Part shown: positions 18,249 through 27,234 of the stretch, piece by piece | How the letters are laid out: the number at the start of each line of letters is the position of its first letter | Position numbering within the stretch: position 1 is the first letter of the stretch | Assembly (NCBI GenBank): GCA_028285345.1 | Contig: JANQPT010000030.1 | Coordinates: 1 to 64,000 of the forward strand | Length of the DNA: 64,000 bases | Source: Planctomycetales bacterium | GTDB lineage: Bacteria > Planctomycetota > Planctomycetia > Planctomycetales > Planctomycetaceae | Direction of reading: 5' to 3' | The notes under the pieces: generated by a model | Seen by the model: the letters and a program-made list of their open reading frames with translations, nothing else | The model's database searches: none | What the model was told of the DNA's origin: nothing | Made by a program: the position numbers and the translations under genes

Positions 18249-19547
18249 ATGGAGTTTGAGCAGGCAACGGAAACGACGATCAATAGAGTCACGGTGCGGG
18301 TCGATTCGGTGAAACTGTTTCAGTGGATATTCAACTGCCGCTCAGCGATTCTGGCCGTCATTGGACTTGGTCTCGTCTTTGGCGCAAGCGGATGTTCTGG
18401 GATCGACAGAAATCCGGCCACGGGTTTTCAACATGCGTCCATTCGCAGGCGGTCGGGCCAGAACGTTACGTTACTTATGGCGCAGCAACAGTACGAACAG
18501 GGCGATTTTCAAGCGGCCTATCAAGCGGCTCGAGTTCTTCGACGCAGGAATCCGACCTCGATCGACGCTCGACGTCTTGAAGCGCAGAGTGCGTTCGATT
18601 TGGGGCTTCGGCAAGAGAGTTTGCACGCCTGGAAATCAGTCACCGTCTTGCCGGTCAAATCGCCTGAAATACTGCATGAGGCGGGTCTCAATTTGGTGCA
18701 ATTGGGCGCAGTTTCATCCGGGCTACGCGCGCTGAAGCTTGCCGCGGAAAAGGCGCCTGAGCGCGTCGAGTACCACCTGGATTTGTCGGCGGCCTATCTC
18801 GAGTCAGGCAACGTCCATACCGCGCAAGCAGTGCTCTTGCAGGCACATCGCCGTCACACCAGCGACTCAACGGTGCCGGTGGCCGTAGCACGTTTGTTTG
18901 AACACCAGGGCAATTGGAATCGGGCAGCACATTACTACGGAGTGGCGCTCACCGCCGCCCCCGACAACCCAACTTGGTTGAGGCAGCATGGCCGGGCCAA
19001 CTACCGATTGGGCAATTGGCGATTGGCTCAGCAGGACTTCTCCCAATGTGAGCAAGCGATGACCGCCGGCAAGCATTGGATGGCGTTGCTGGAATACGCC
19101 GACACTTGCCTGAAATCTCAGTCAGTCAACGATGCGCGAAGAATCGCCTCGACCCTCAACGAGAATGCAGTGTCAGACACACGATTGTCGCGGCTGAATA
19201 AGATTCTCGCGGAGTTGCCGAACATCGAGCCTCAAATGGTCGCGTCCCAGAAACCCGAACCCGCCAGCACGCCCATAAAGCGTCGTGAAATCCAGGCGGT
19301 ATCGGAAACGCAAGAATTGCAGACTCATCGGTTGAAGCCACAGGAGCTGCAAGTCCGGCAGTCAGCGCACACTACGGACGCGGAATCAAAGATCGAGTTG
19401 AACGACTTGGCCGAACCTGTCACAGCGAGCGAGCACGAACCGAAATGCGGATTGGAACCGAAGTGCTCGGCTCCGTTGACTGCGAGTGCCGCGTCAAATC
19501 GCGAAAGCGGCTGGAAACCTCGAAAGTGGCGACAGCGATTGAAGTAG
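18249..19547 (+). CDS. TPR-repeat lipoprotein
   Basis: A 432-residue protein whose N-terminus, after a 25-residue cytoplasmic lead, has a hydrophobic stretch ending in a lipobox-like G-A-S-G-C (Cys near residue 49). Residues about 75-320 are tetratricopeptide repeats (A-x-x-x-Y-E-Q-G-D-F-Q-A-A-Y-Q-A-A; A-x-L-Y-L-E-S-G-N; Y-R-L-G-N-W-R-L-A-Q-Q-D-F). The last 110 residues are polar and disordered-looking. The ATG follows the stop of the GspB-like gene directly, so the pair is co-transcribed; together they recall the TPR pilotins and GspB-like factors of pilus or type II secretion systems. It converges on bcp. Confidence 0.75.
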   Translation: MEFEQATETTINRVTVRVDSVKLFQWIFNCRSAILAVIGLGLVFGASGCSGIDRNPATGFQHASIRRRSGQNVTLLMAQQQYEQGDFQAAYQAARVLRRRNPTSIDARRLEAQSAFDLGLRQESLHAWKSVTVLPVKSPEILHEAGLNLVQLGAVSSGLRALKLAAEKAPERVEYHLDLSAAYLESGNVHTAQAVLLQAHRRHTSDSTVPVAVARLFEHQGNWNRAAHYYGVALTAAPDNPTWLRQHGRANYRLGNWRLAQQDFSQCEQAMTAGKHWMALLEYADTCLKSQSVNDARRIASTLNENAVSDTRLSRLNKILAELPNIEPQMVASQKPEPASTPIKRREIQAVSETQELQTHRLKPQELQVRQSAHTTDAESKIELNDLAEPVTASEHEPKCGLEPKCSAPLTASAASNRESGWKPRKWRQRLK

Positions 19548-19560
19548 ACGGCGCAACAGC

Positions 19561-20046
19561 TCACTCTAACCCTGCGAGGGCACTGGCCACTTCGGCGACA
19601 TGTCCCGCCACTTTCACTCTTCTCCACACACGGGCTATTTTGCCCTGTTTGTCGATCAAGAAGGTTGATCGCAAGATTCCCATCGATTTCTTGCCATACA
19701 TGTTCTTCTCGACCCAGACCCCATACTTCTCGGCAACTTTGTGGTCTTCGTCGGCCAAGAGCGGAAATGGCAATTCGAACTTCGACGCGAATTTCTCGTG
19801 AGAGGCCAGCGAGTCGGTGCTGACACCCAACACGACGGTCTCTTTCGCATCAAAGTCGGCGGATGTATCCCGAAAGTCACATGCTTCGGTCGTGCAGCCG
19901 GGGGTGTTATCTCGTGGATAGAAATAGAGCACGACGTTTTTGTCGCCGCGAAATTGGCTCAGTCGAATCTTTTTGCCATCCCCAGTCGCGGGTAAGTTGA
20001 AAGCCGGTGCAGATTTCCCAATTTCCAACGTGTTCGATTTTGCCAC
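19561..20046 (-). CDS. bcp: Thioredoxin-dependent thiol peroxidase (peroxiredoxin Bcp/PrxQ)
   Basis: The 161-residue product is a full-length PrxQ: the F-Y-P-R-D-N-T-P-G-C-T-T-E-A-C-D-F-R-D block holds the peroxidatic Cys and, five residues later, the resolving Cys of the atypical two-Cys type, with G-V-S-T-D-S near residue 75. It reduces hydroperoxides in the cytoplasm with electrons from thioredoxin. The start is GTG. It converges with the TPR lipoprotein gene, 13 bp apart. With oxyR and katG nearby it adds to peroxide defence, though nothing shows shared control. Confidence 0.93.
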   Translation of the reverse strand: MAKSNTLEIGKSAPAFNLPATGDGKKIRLSQFRGDKNVVLYFYPRDNTPGCTTEACDFRDTSADFDAKETVVLGVSTDSLASHEKFASKFELPFPLLADEDHKVAEKYGVWVEKNMYGKKSMGILRSTFLIDKQGKIARVWRRVKVAGHVAEVASALAGLE

Positions 20047-20324
20047 AATCGGCTCCGTGATTTGCTATAAGTTTATTGGTTTCAATACATATCGTAGGCA
20101 GTCCGACTTGACTGTCAAGCACCGACTTGGCGTTTTTCTGCTTGATTCGTTGCCTGTGGCGCTTGGAAAGAAGGTCAACTGAGTCACCACGCGATGCGGC
20201 GAAAACATGCCCTGGCCATCACATAAGTGAGAAAGCATATGAGACACTTGACCTTCGGGTTCGACGAGAACATAATTAGGCCGCTTCAATAGACCTGCCT
20301 GACAATCGAATCTGTGGTGAACCG

Positions 20325-20720
20325 ATGAAAAAGTCCGAAATGGCGGAATTTCGAATCTTACTGGAGTCGCTGCGTTCGCGGCTGCGAGGTGACGTTCGGC
20401 ATTTGACGAGCGAAGCTCTCGGCTCCGGCCGTCAGGATTTGGATGGCGCATCGAAAAGTCCAACGCATCTCGCCGAGCTGGGAAGCGATACGTTTGAACA
20501 GGATTTCGCCCTTTCGTTGGTCGAAAACGACCAGGAAACGTTGAAAGCGATTGACGAAGCGCTGCAGCGGATCGAGGATGGGACATACGGCACTTGCGAA
20601 AAATGCCAAGAAGATGGTAAAACCCCCGCCCGGTCAATCATCCGCAAAACGAGGTTGCGCGCGATCCCGTTTGCAAGAAATTGCATCCACTGTGAAAGTC
20701 AGCTCGAACGGTTTCAGTAG
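20325..20720 (+). CDS. TraR/DksA-family C4 zinc-finger protein
   Basis: A 131-residue protein with an N-terminal helical hairpin region and a C-terminal zinc finger: G-T-Y-G-T-C-E-K-C near residue 89 and R-N-C-I-H-C-E near 119 give the four cysteines. DksA-like proteins enter the secondary channel of RNA polymerase and modulate initiation, often with ppGpp. The coiled coil here lacks an obvious D-x-x-D-A tip; the related A-L-Q-R-I-E-D-G-T-Y-G segment marks the shorter TraR/YocK-type branch. Its stop is directly followed by the lspA start, a pairing often seen in bacteria. Confidence 0.88.
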   Translation: MKKSEMAEFRILLESLRSRLRGDVRHLTSEALGSGRQDLDGASKSPTHLAELGSDTFEQDFALSLVENDQETLKAIDEALQRIEDGTYGTCEKCQEDGKTPARSIIRKTRLRAIPFARNCIHCESQLERFQ

Positions 20721-21326
20721 ATGGATAAGGTACCCACCAGCAGACACGTTTGTTTTTGGCTCATCGTCGTCTGTGGGGCCGCTTGGGACTTGATCTCGAA
20801 ATGGTGGGTCTTTCGCACCTACGGCTATCCAAACGGAAAGAGCCCTGTCTGGCTGCACATTGACGGCAAAGAAGTCTTTTACCTCCATACGACCTTTAAC
20901 CAGGGTGCTCTGTGGGGAATGGGCCAAGGCTTCGGCTGGTTGTTCGCTCTCGTCAGCTTAGCGGCCATCACCGGAATCTGCTACTGGCTGTTTGTGCGCG
21001 GCGCTGCTCAAAGTTGGTGGCTCACCATCACACTCGGCCTCGTAATGGCAGGGACGCTAGGAAACCTCTACGACCGGTTGTACCTGCACGGCTGTGTTGA
21101 TGTCCAAACGGGCGCAGCGATGCCCGGGGTTCGGGATTTTCTGCAGATGAACATCCCGCTGGCGAGCTTCACGCCGCTAAACGACTTGCAGTGGGCGACG
21201 TACAATTTCGCCGATGTTTTCCTGGTGACCGGTGCGGTGATGTTGTTCCTGCAATCCTTCAGCATGGCGGAACCGGTCAAGAGTTCCGAACAAGAGACGG
21301 CCTCGGGATCGACGGCCGCAGCTTGA
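20721..21326 (+). CDS. lspA: Signal peptidase II (lipoprotein signal peptidase)
   Basis: A 201-residue inner-membrane aspartic protease with four helices. The catalytic motifs are seen: G-N-L-Y-D-R near residue 115 and N-F-A-D-V-F near 164, each with its Asp; the F-N-Q-G-A-L-W-G segment near residue 60 is the family's N-x-G-x-x-x-G motif. It removes signal peptides from prolipoproteins after Lgt action. It is longer than usual (about 160), with an extra loop between the two Asp motifs (residues 120-155) and a polar tail. Co-transcribed with the DksA-type gene; convergent with tatC. Confidence 0.92.
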   Translation: MDKVPTSRHVCFWLIVVCGAAWDLISKWWVFRTYGYPNGKSPVWLHIDGKEVFYLHTTFNQGALWGMGQGFGWLFALVSLAAITGICYWLFVRGAAQSWWLTITLGLVMAGTLGNLYDRLYLHGCVDVQTGAAMPGVRDFLQMNIPLASFTPLNDLQWATYNFADVFLVTGAVMLFLQSFSMAEPVKSSEQETASGSTAAA

Positions 21327-21362
21327 GAATCGGCTGCTGGTTGCTCTTCCGCGGACACGATC

Positions 21363-22403
21363 TTAGGCGGGCGCCGCATCGAGCGGGTTGGCAGTTTTGC
21401 CCTGGACGCCGCAGAGCCAGATGCCGAACTCATACAGGATCAACAGCGGAAACATCATCAGCAACATGCTGGTCGGGTCGGCAGGCGTCAGCAGCATCGA
21501 CAAAACTGCGATGACGAAAATTGCAAAGCGCCGTTTTTCGCGATAGTCGTTCGCCGAAAACACCGAAATCCGCTCCAGGAACAGCATCACGAGCGGCAGT
21601 TGAAAACTGACCCCGAACATCAGGGGCAGTGTTACCGCGAAACTCAGCCACTCGGACATCCGAATCTGCGGCGTCAGTCCCATCCAGAGGTTGAAGCTCA
21701 GCAGAAACTTCAACACGATGGGGATTACGAAGATGAAACAAAAGGCGGCGCCGCCCAGAAACAGACCGAGACTGATCGGCAAGAATCGATAGACCCATTT
21801 TCGTTCATGGGGATACAGACCGGCGGCAACGAAAACCCACACTTGATAAAACACCCAGGGGCTGGAAAGAACCAGCCCGGCGATCAAGGCGACTTTGACA
21901 TAGGTAAAAAAGGCCTCCTGCACGTTGATCGTAATCGGCTTGAGCGGCTGCGACGAACTCTCGGGGGACATCGGCTGTTCGGTGGAGACGGTGATTTCAA
22001 CCAAGCGACTCGGCTCATCGTCCTCAGGTGCGGGAAACTTCTCCGGTTCGACCTCATGAAGCACCCGCTGAAGTTCGATCGTAGTGACATTCAGCGTGAG
22101 CTGCGTCCCGCTAGGATCGTCCGTCGGCGGCTGTTCATTGTCCGGGTCTTGCTCATCGGCTCCAAAGAAGCTCTCCACGGACTCCCAGAACGAAGTCTGC
22201 TGTGAATCCTCTTCCGGCCTTCCGTATTCGATCAGGGCTTGATCGATTGGCTCGCTGACAATGTCGATGATTGGCTTGCAGTACAGGAGCGAGGCGATCA
22301 CTCCGATGGCCAATCCGATGAGGGCCTTCCACAGGTGGCCGCGGAGCACTTCCAAGTGCTCGCCGAAACTCATCGTGCTCTCATCAAACAGATCTTTGGA
22401 CAT
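21363..22403 (-). CDS. tatC: Sec-independent translocase subunit TatC with enlarged periplasmic loop
   Basis: The 346-residue product has the TatC core: F-G-E-H-L-E-V-L-R at the N-terminus (the conserved E and L-R), six helices, and F-x-P-x-L-P-x-x-x-F-Q-L-type features in F-A-V-T-L-P-L-M-F-G-V-S-F-Q-L-P. Between helix 1 and helix 2 there is an insertion of over 100 residues (about 52-165), acidic and proline-rich, where E. coli TatC has about 45; this faces the periplasm. TatC binds twin-arginine signals and forms the translocation site. At least two Tat substrates (TIM-barrel, EutBC) lie in this window. No tatA/B is adjacent. Confidence 0.93.
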   Translation of the reverse strand: MSKDLFDESTMSFGEHLEVLRGHLWKALIGLAIGVIASLLYCKPIIDIVSEPIDQALIEYGRPEEDSQQTSFWESVESFFGADEQDPDNEQPPTDDPSGTQLTLNVTTIELQRVLHEVEPEKFPAPEDDEPSRLVEITVSTEQPMSPESSSQPLKPITINVQEAFFTYVKVALIAGLVLSSPWVFYQVWVFVAAGLYPHERKWVYRFLPISLGLFLGGAAFCFIFVIPIVLKFLLSFNLWMGLTPQIRMSEWLSFAVTLPLMFGVSFQLPLVMLFLERISVFSANDYREKRRFAIFVIAVLSMLLTPADPTSMLLMMFPLLILYEFGIWLCGVQGKTANPLDAAPA

Positions 22404-22693
22404 GTTTCACCTCGGCAACAGGAGTGGTCCCCAATGGTGGTCGACCGGGACCCCAATGCGCGACGTCAATGCACCTTCGTGCGTCGCGGTGCGGTACAGC
22501 CTGTCTCGGCAGCGTTCAACCCGCACGCCCAACGTCGAAAATCTGGGCGGGGTTTGCACGGGTCAATCGGGAGTCACAGGTGTCCGCTCGATCGGCCCGC
22601 GAGGAGAGCAGGAACGCGGAGCGGGAAGGCAACAGCCTTAGGTCGATTTTAAAGGAATGCAGTCGATTCGCAAGCGTGAATGTGCGAATCAGG

Positions 22694-24262
22694 TTACAAC
22701 TGTAGCCCCTCTACTTTCACGCCAACCTGTTCCGGCTCACCGAGATACATCAAAAAGAGGCCGCCGACAATGTAGAGGAAGCTGAAGAGTTGCAAAAGTG
22801 CGGGAAACTTGGCCTTCTGAAAATGAATGAAGATAAACGCCGTTTCTGCAAACGGAACGTATCTGACCATGTGGCCCCAATTAGTGGAAACGTTGTACGC
22901 CGTCTGCGAAAGCGACCAGCGCCCGACAAATCCGATTGCGACGCCAGCCAGTCCCAATCCCGTGCCAAGTCCCCGAAGGACTGTAAACTCATCTTCAAGC
23001 ACCATGGCTGCAATTCCGCCCCCGGCCAAACCGAGGGCAGAAGCGATGAGCAAGATCATGCCGGCCTGACTCCCCTGCATGATCGTCTCATCGCTTCCAT
23101 ACAATTGATCGCGAGGGACGTACTCTTGCTCTTTGACGGACGTCACCAAATCGAGCCGGTTCTTGTTGTAGTAGGCGAACAATCCAGTGGCCCTCATCAG
23201 GAAAATCGCACCGTAGCTAAAGAGAATATGCGACACGACCGCGCACGAAATGATGATGACCGCCCCCATCGTGGGAAACTGCGTCCCGTTTTGTAACGTC
23301 CCGGTCAGTTCCGCAATGTAGGGAACAGTTCCCCCCGCCAACGGGGCAAAACAGACGATCATCACAGTAAGGAAGATGAGCACCCACCAACTCGAATGCC
23401 CAAAATTGCGGAGCGCCGTCGGCACCAACACAGGCGACAGCCAGCCTTTGGTCGTCACCGGCATCGACATGTGCCCCATCGCGGTCGGCACCAGGCAAAG
23501 GATCGGGAGGTGCATTCCCGCAAACGCCGCAAGGAAGGCGGTTTGATCAATGAGTAGAAGCGGCAGAGCCACGACCGCCGCGGGCAGGAAAAACGCGACG
23601 TACCACAGGACCCACTTGATGCCATAGGCGATGTTCAGGAAGATATCGAAATTGATCCGGTCAAGTCGTTTCTTGCCCGCGCTGGCGACGACGATTCGGA
23701 CGGTCAATGTCCAAATCCATCCGGGGAACGCCAACGAAACCACGACGCTGACCGCCATCCAGAATATGACCAGCACTCTGTCGGTACAGTAGTCGACCAT
23801 GAACAGGCAGCCGGCGAGCAATGAAGCGAGCAGCACCCAGTACCCGAATGTGCGGTAGACCAGCTTCTTCTGCTTCTTCATGTAGTCCCAAGAATCGGAC
23901 CACGCCGCCTTGTAGAAGAGCCGGGGATCGGGCCCGCCGCGCTGGCGAATCTTCATCTCCCGCTCGGGCAGTTGTCCCGTCTGATAGTCGACTCCACAAG
24001 CGGGGCAAAATTGATCGTCGTCGTCCAGCCGCTCGCCGCAGGCCGGGCAAATGCGGGACCGCCGATCCTCAGCCTCATGCAGGTCGAGTTGCAAGAACCC
24101 GTACTCGCTATCGGGCGCGGCCTGCTTCACGCGCTTTTTCTTTTCCGCAACGGGAATCTTGACGGCCGTCTCGCATTTCGGACAGCGGACTTGCTTGCCC
24201 CGCGCCGCGTCAGGCGCATTGAGAACCTTTTCACAACCGGGACAACGGACTTTCACTGGCAT
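22694..24262 (-). CDS. Double zinc-ribbon multi-pass membrane protein
   Basis: A 522-residue protein with an N-terminal zinc ribbon (C-P-G-C ... C-P-K-C, residues 7-30), a second ribbon (C-P-A-C-G ... C-P-A-C-G near residues 75-94), and then about ten membrane helices. The first ribbon, with its V-R-C-P-x-C-x-x-x-x-x-A-P-D motif, is widespread in planctomycete proteins of many kinds. The membrane part resembles Yip1/DUF-type integral membrane families but no function can be assigned. It stands alone on the minus strand between tatC and the sialidase. Confidence 0.75.
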   Translation of the reverse strand: MPVKVRCPGCEKVLNAPDAARGKQVRCPKCETAVKIPVAEKKKRVKQAAPDSEYGFLQLDLHEAEDRRSRICPACGERLDDDDQFCPACGVDYQTGQLPEREMKIRQRGGPDPRLFYKAAWSDSWDYMKKQKKLVYRTFGYWVLLASLLAGCLFMVDYCTDRVLVIFWMAVSVVVSLAFPGWIWTLTVRIVVASAGKKRLDRINFDIFLNIAYGIKWVLWYVAFFLPAAVVALPLLLIDQTAFLAAFAGMHLPILCLVPTAMGHMSMPVTTKGWLSPVLVPTALRNFGHSSWWVLIFLTVMIVCFAPLAGGTVPYIAELTGTLQNGTQFPTMGAVIIISCAVVSHILFSYGAIFLMRATGLFAYYNKNRLDLVTSVKEQEYVPRDQLYGSDETIMQGSQAGMILLIASALGLAGGGIAAMVLEDEFTVLRGLGTGLGLAGVAIGFVGRWSLSQTAYNVSTNWGHMVRYVPFAETAFIFIHFQKAKFPALLQLFSFLYIVGGLFLMYLGEPEQVGVKVEGLQL

Positions 24263-24479
24263 CTGTACACCGTACGATTACTCAACCGGCGCCCGACGGT
24301 TCCGATCTCGTCGGCGGCGGAAATGCAAAACTCTTGTGATGGAACCTCGTGCACCCTCTCCGAAATTGGATGTCATTCAGCGGGAAAAGGTGACTCGGTT
24401 GGGGAACATCTTAGTGTAACAAAATTGGATGGAAATTGGGCCCGAAAACGCAAGAACATAGGGCCGGTTGCTCAGCCGA

Positions 24480-25658
24480 TCAGTCGCCGGCCTTGATCCA
24501 TTCCGGGGTGAATGCAGCGTGCTTAATGCTTTTTCCGTCCTTGACCGAATAGGTATAGACTGCGTGAATGGTTTTGTCGCTGCCTTGAATGATCGCTGGA
24601 TAATGGTAACGCCCGGTCTCGTGCCGTTCCAGATGGCGGGTCCACCGCCAGGTCCGACCCTCGTCCTCAGAAAGCGATACGGCGAGAGTATTACGGCCAC
24701 GTATGCTGTCGTTGTAAATCAGCACCCAGCCGCCGCTCGCCAGCTTCACGGCATCGAGCCCGGACCCCGGGTTGGGTAGTACCGAGTTTTTGACTTTGCT
24801 CCACGTGAGGCCGCCGTCGGTCGATTCGGAAATGCGAATGTAATCCTGAAAGCCGTTTTCACGCATGTAGGCCACCACGGTCCCGTCGCTGCGCTGCAGC
24901 ACCGCCGGTTGAATATTGCCGTAATCGATTATCGGCTTGCTGGCGTACCAAGTTTTTCCCTGATCGTCGCTCACAGCCATGATCGAAAATGAGTAGGTGT
25001 CGGTATAGAGCGGAAGCAGGATCCTCCCGCCTTCCAGTACGGTCGGCTTGCAGCGCGGCATCCATCCCATCCGCTGAAACATCTTGTCGCCCGCCGTGTC
25101 CTTCGCGAGTTGTAAAAACCCCAGTTGCTTTTTGGTCAGCGGCTGCTTGTTGCCCAACCGGTGGTTGACATGGTCTAAGAACTCCTTTTCAAAGTTCTCC
25201 GGTTTGAGATAGATTTGATCCTTCCATTGCCAGCGGGGCGGGCCGGTTCCCTGATAGTTGCTGGAGGTCACATAATTCGTGACGGCCGACTCCCAAGTGT
25301 TGGCAATAATCGTCGGCCAGAACAACCACAGCCGCTGGTCACTGTCGATCCACATCGCCGTGTTGCAGTCGGGAAACCCCGGGGTGTCGGCCATCAAAAA
25401 TTCGCCGCTCCATTTGTCCTCCCCTTTCCTCTTTCGCGCGCCCAGTATCCGCACATCGTCGGCGCTTCGTTCGCCCGAACCGCGATACCAACTGACCAAC
25501 AGGTCGCCGTTGGGACATTCGACGATTCCGGGAGCGTGGTTGTGCTCGTCGTTTAACGGGAAGACCAGTTCGCTGGAGAACTGCGTCTGTGCCTGTGCAG
25601 AAACGGCGTAAAGCAGACAACACAGGGCGGGCAGGATTGATGAATATCGCATGAGCAT
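24480..25658 (-). CDS. Secreted BNR-repeat exo-sialidase-like protein
   Basis: The 392-residue product has a Sec signal peptide (hydrophobic residues 5-20, A-Q-A cleavage near 23) and a six-bladed-propeller sialidase pattern: Asp boxes S-D-D-Q-G-K-T-W at residue 230, S-T-D-G-G-L-T-W at 279 and S-E-D-E-G-R-T-W at 330, plus N-D-E-H-N-H-A-P-G near the start. True sialidases cleave terminal sialic acids with an Arg triad; R-x-P is not seen at the N-terminus, so the substrate may be another glycan. Planctomycetes carry many such exported propellers for polysaccharide use. Stand-alone gene. Confidence 0.8.
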   Translation of the reverse strand: MLMRYSSILPALCCLLYAVSAQAQTQFSSELVFPLNDEHNHAPGIVECPNGDLLVSWYRGSGERSADDVRILGARKRKGEDKWSGEFLMADTPGFPDCNTAMWIDSDQRLWLFWPTIIANTWESAVTNYVTSSNYQGTGPPRWQWKDQIYLKPENFEKEFLDHVNHRLGNKQPLTKKQLGFLQLAKDTAGDKMFQRMGWMPRCKPTVLEGGRILLPLYTDTYSFSIMAVSDDQGKTWYASKPIIDYGNIQPAVLQRSDGTVVAYMRENGFQDYIRISESTDGGLTWSKVKNSVLPNPGSGLDAVKLASGGWVLIYNDSIRGRNTLAVSLSEDEGRTWRWTRHLERHETGRYHYPAIIQGSDKTIHAVYTYSVKDGKSIKHAAFTPEWIKAGD

Positions 25659-26062
25659 TTCTTTGAGGGACAGAAAGTGCTGTCGGACTGGCTAAAAAGG
25701 AGGTCCGGGAGTCGGAACAAACCCTTGAGAGTGGCCGGATTTGATGATCTTTTGCCGCTCACATTCGTTGATAAAATAAGTACGATCAGAATTGCAAACG
25801 ACACAAGAAGCGATTTTAAGGCAATTCCAGCTCAGAATACGAGCCTACAGGAACCACGACGGAAGTCCGACCGACGTGCGGCGGCGTAAACTCCGCAATT
25901 GACGGCCGAATATGCCGAGTGAAGCGATTCGATTGCGCGCGAACTCACAGATTGTTAACGAGGAAGTTACAGAGTACCGGGCCGGTGACCACGATCGCCG
26001 ATGCGATATGAGCGATGCCAGTGCTTTCTGACCGCGGCCGTTGAAATTCGAAACAGAAACCC
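25659..26062. other. Divergent intergenic region, no gene seen
   Basis: About 400 bp between the sialidase (leftward) and the pseudouridine synthase (rightward). Short open frames on both strands lack start sites or recognisable content. It should contain two promoters; an AT-rich stretch near 25768-25800 is the likeliest. Confidence 0.4.
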
Positions 26063-26746
26063 GTGAAAAACGACGCCCTGGACATTTTGTACGAGGACAA
26101 CCATTGCCTGGCGGTGATGAAGCCCGCGCGACGGCTGACAGCGGGCGATGAAACCGGCGACGCGAGCGTCCTCGATTTGGCAAAGGCCTATTTAAAACGG
26201 ACGTACGACAAGCCGGGCAATGTCTATCTGGGACTCGTGCATCGTCTCGACCGGCCGACATCCGGTGTCTTACTGTTCGCCCGAACGAGCAAGGCAGCCG
26301 GGCGATTGTCGGCGCAGTTTCAGAGTGGGACGATTGGCAAAGTCTATCAGGCGATCGTCGAAGGCACGCGATCAGCGGATCAATTGGAATTGTCGGACTG
26401 GTTGCTCAAGGACCGTGCACAGAATTCCGTCCGCGTTGTCGCCCCGCAAACGCCGGGAGCAAAACTGTGCCGGCTGGGATTTCGGACCGTTGAGACGACA
26501 GGTACGAGGCGGTTGTTGGAGGTCCGCCCTCACACGGGGCGGAGCCACCAGATCCGCGTGCAGTTGGCGGCACGTGGTTTGCCGATTTGGGGGGACCGCA
26601 AGTACGGTTCGTTGCGTCGGTTCGGCGGCAAAATCGCTCTTCACGCCGGCTCATTGAGTTTTCAGCATCCTACCAAAGACGAGACGATCACGATTTCTGC
26701 ACCGGCTCCCAGTTATTTCCGGGAAGTGATGCAAGACCCGGACTGA
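26063..26746 (+). CDS. RluA-family RNA pseudouridine synthase
   Basis: A 227-residue enzyme of the RluA/RluC/RluD family without the S4 domain. The catalytic motif G-L-V-H-R-L-D-R-P-T-S-G (residues 54-65) contains the essential Asp; L-E-V-R-P-H-T-G-R-S-H-Q-I-R near residue 153 and G-D-R-K-Y-G near 175 are the other family blocks. It isomerises uridine to pseudouridine in rRNA or tRNA. Short members of this kind include RluA and TruC-like proteins, so the target site is not predictable. Followed 44 bp later by a small membrane protein in the same direction. Confidence 0.9.
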   Translation: MKNDALDILYEDNHCLAVMKPARRLTAGDETGDASVLDLAKAYLKRTYDKPGNVYLGLVHRLDRPTSGVLLFARTSKAAGRLSAQFQSGTIGKVYQAIVEGTRSADQLELSDWLLKDRAQNSVRVVAPQTPGAKLCRLGFRTVETTGTRRLLEVRPHTGRSHQIRVQLAARGLPIWGDRKYGSLRRFGGKIALHAGSLSFQHPTKDETITISAPAPSYFREVMQDPD

Positions 26747-26790
26747 GGCCAAGCCGATTCAGCAAATGATGCCCGAGGGACGGATCACCT

Positions 26791-27126
26791 ATGTGGGAAA
26801 CAGTTCTGCAAACGCTCGGCCACCAATGGTGGTCCTACCAGCCCGAATCCACAGTGGACCAAGTCTTACACTGGTTCAATCTGGCCGAGGGGGTGGTTTG
26901 GTGCTGCCTGTCTCTGTTTGTCGCCCGGCGCTATTTGAAATACCAACGCTCGTTGAGCGAAGTTGCTTATGCGGCCGGCTTTGCCCTGTTCGGCATCAGC
27001 GATTTCATGGAGTCTTTTTCACTGACGACCTGGCTGATTGCCTGGAAAGCGATCAACCTGCTGGTGCTGTTTGTCCTCCGTCGGCATGTTTTGAAGCACT
27101 GCTATCCCGAAGCGCGATGGCTGTAA
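26791..27126 (+). CDS. Small membrane protein, unknown
   Basis: A 111-residue protein with three hydrophobic helices (about residues 30-47, 58-75 and 80-98), aromatic-rich at the N-terminus (W-W-S-Y) and ending in a basic tail. It lies 44 bp downstream of the pseudouridine synthase gene and is probably co-transcribed. No family recognised; the size and continuous hydrophobic pattern support a real gene. Confidence 0.6.
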   Translation: MWETVLQTLGHQWWSYQPESTVDQVLHWFNLAEGVVWCCLSLFVARRYLKYQRSLSEVAYAAGFALFGISDFMESFSLTTWLIAWKAINLLVLFVLRRHVLKHCYPEARWL

Positions 27127-27169
27127 CAGTTGCCCAGCACGATGCAACGGCGGGCCAATACCAACAAAA

Positions 27170-27197
27170 ACGCGTCGCCGAAGAAATGGCGACGCGT
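27170..27197. terminator. Intrinsic terminator between convergent genes
   Basis: A perfect 10-bp stem (ACGCGTCGCC/GGCGACGCGT) with an 8-base loop. On the minus strand it is followed by a run of T (AAAAA at 27166-27170), so it best serves the leftward gene at 27235-28233, and may also end the rightward transcript. Confidence 0.75.
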
Positions 27198-27234
27198 GTT
27201 GTGTTTGGGTTCGAATGAACGTCTTTGCTGCCGG

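Noticed and set aside
21600..22205. 201-codon plus-strand ORF opposite tatC
   Set aside because: Shadow of tatC with Gln/Asp-rich composition and no start signal.
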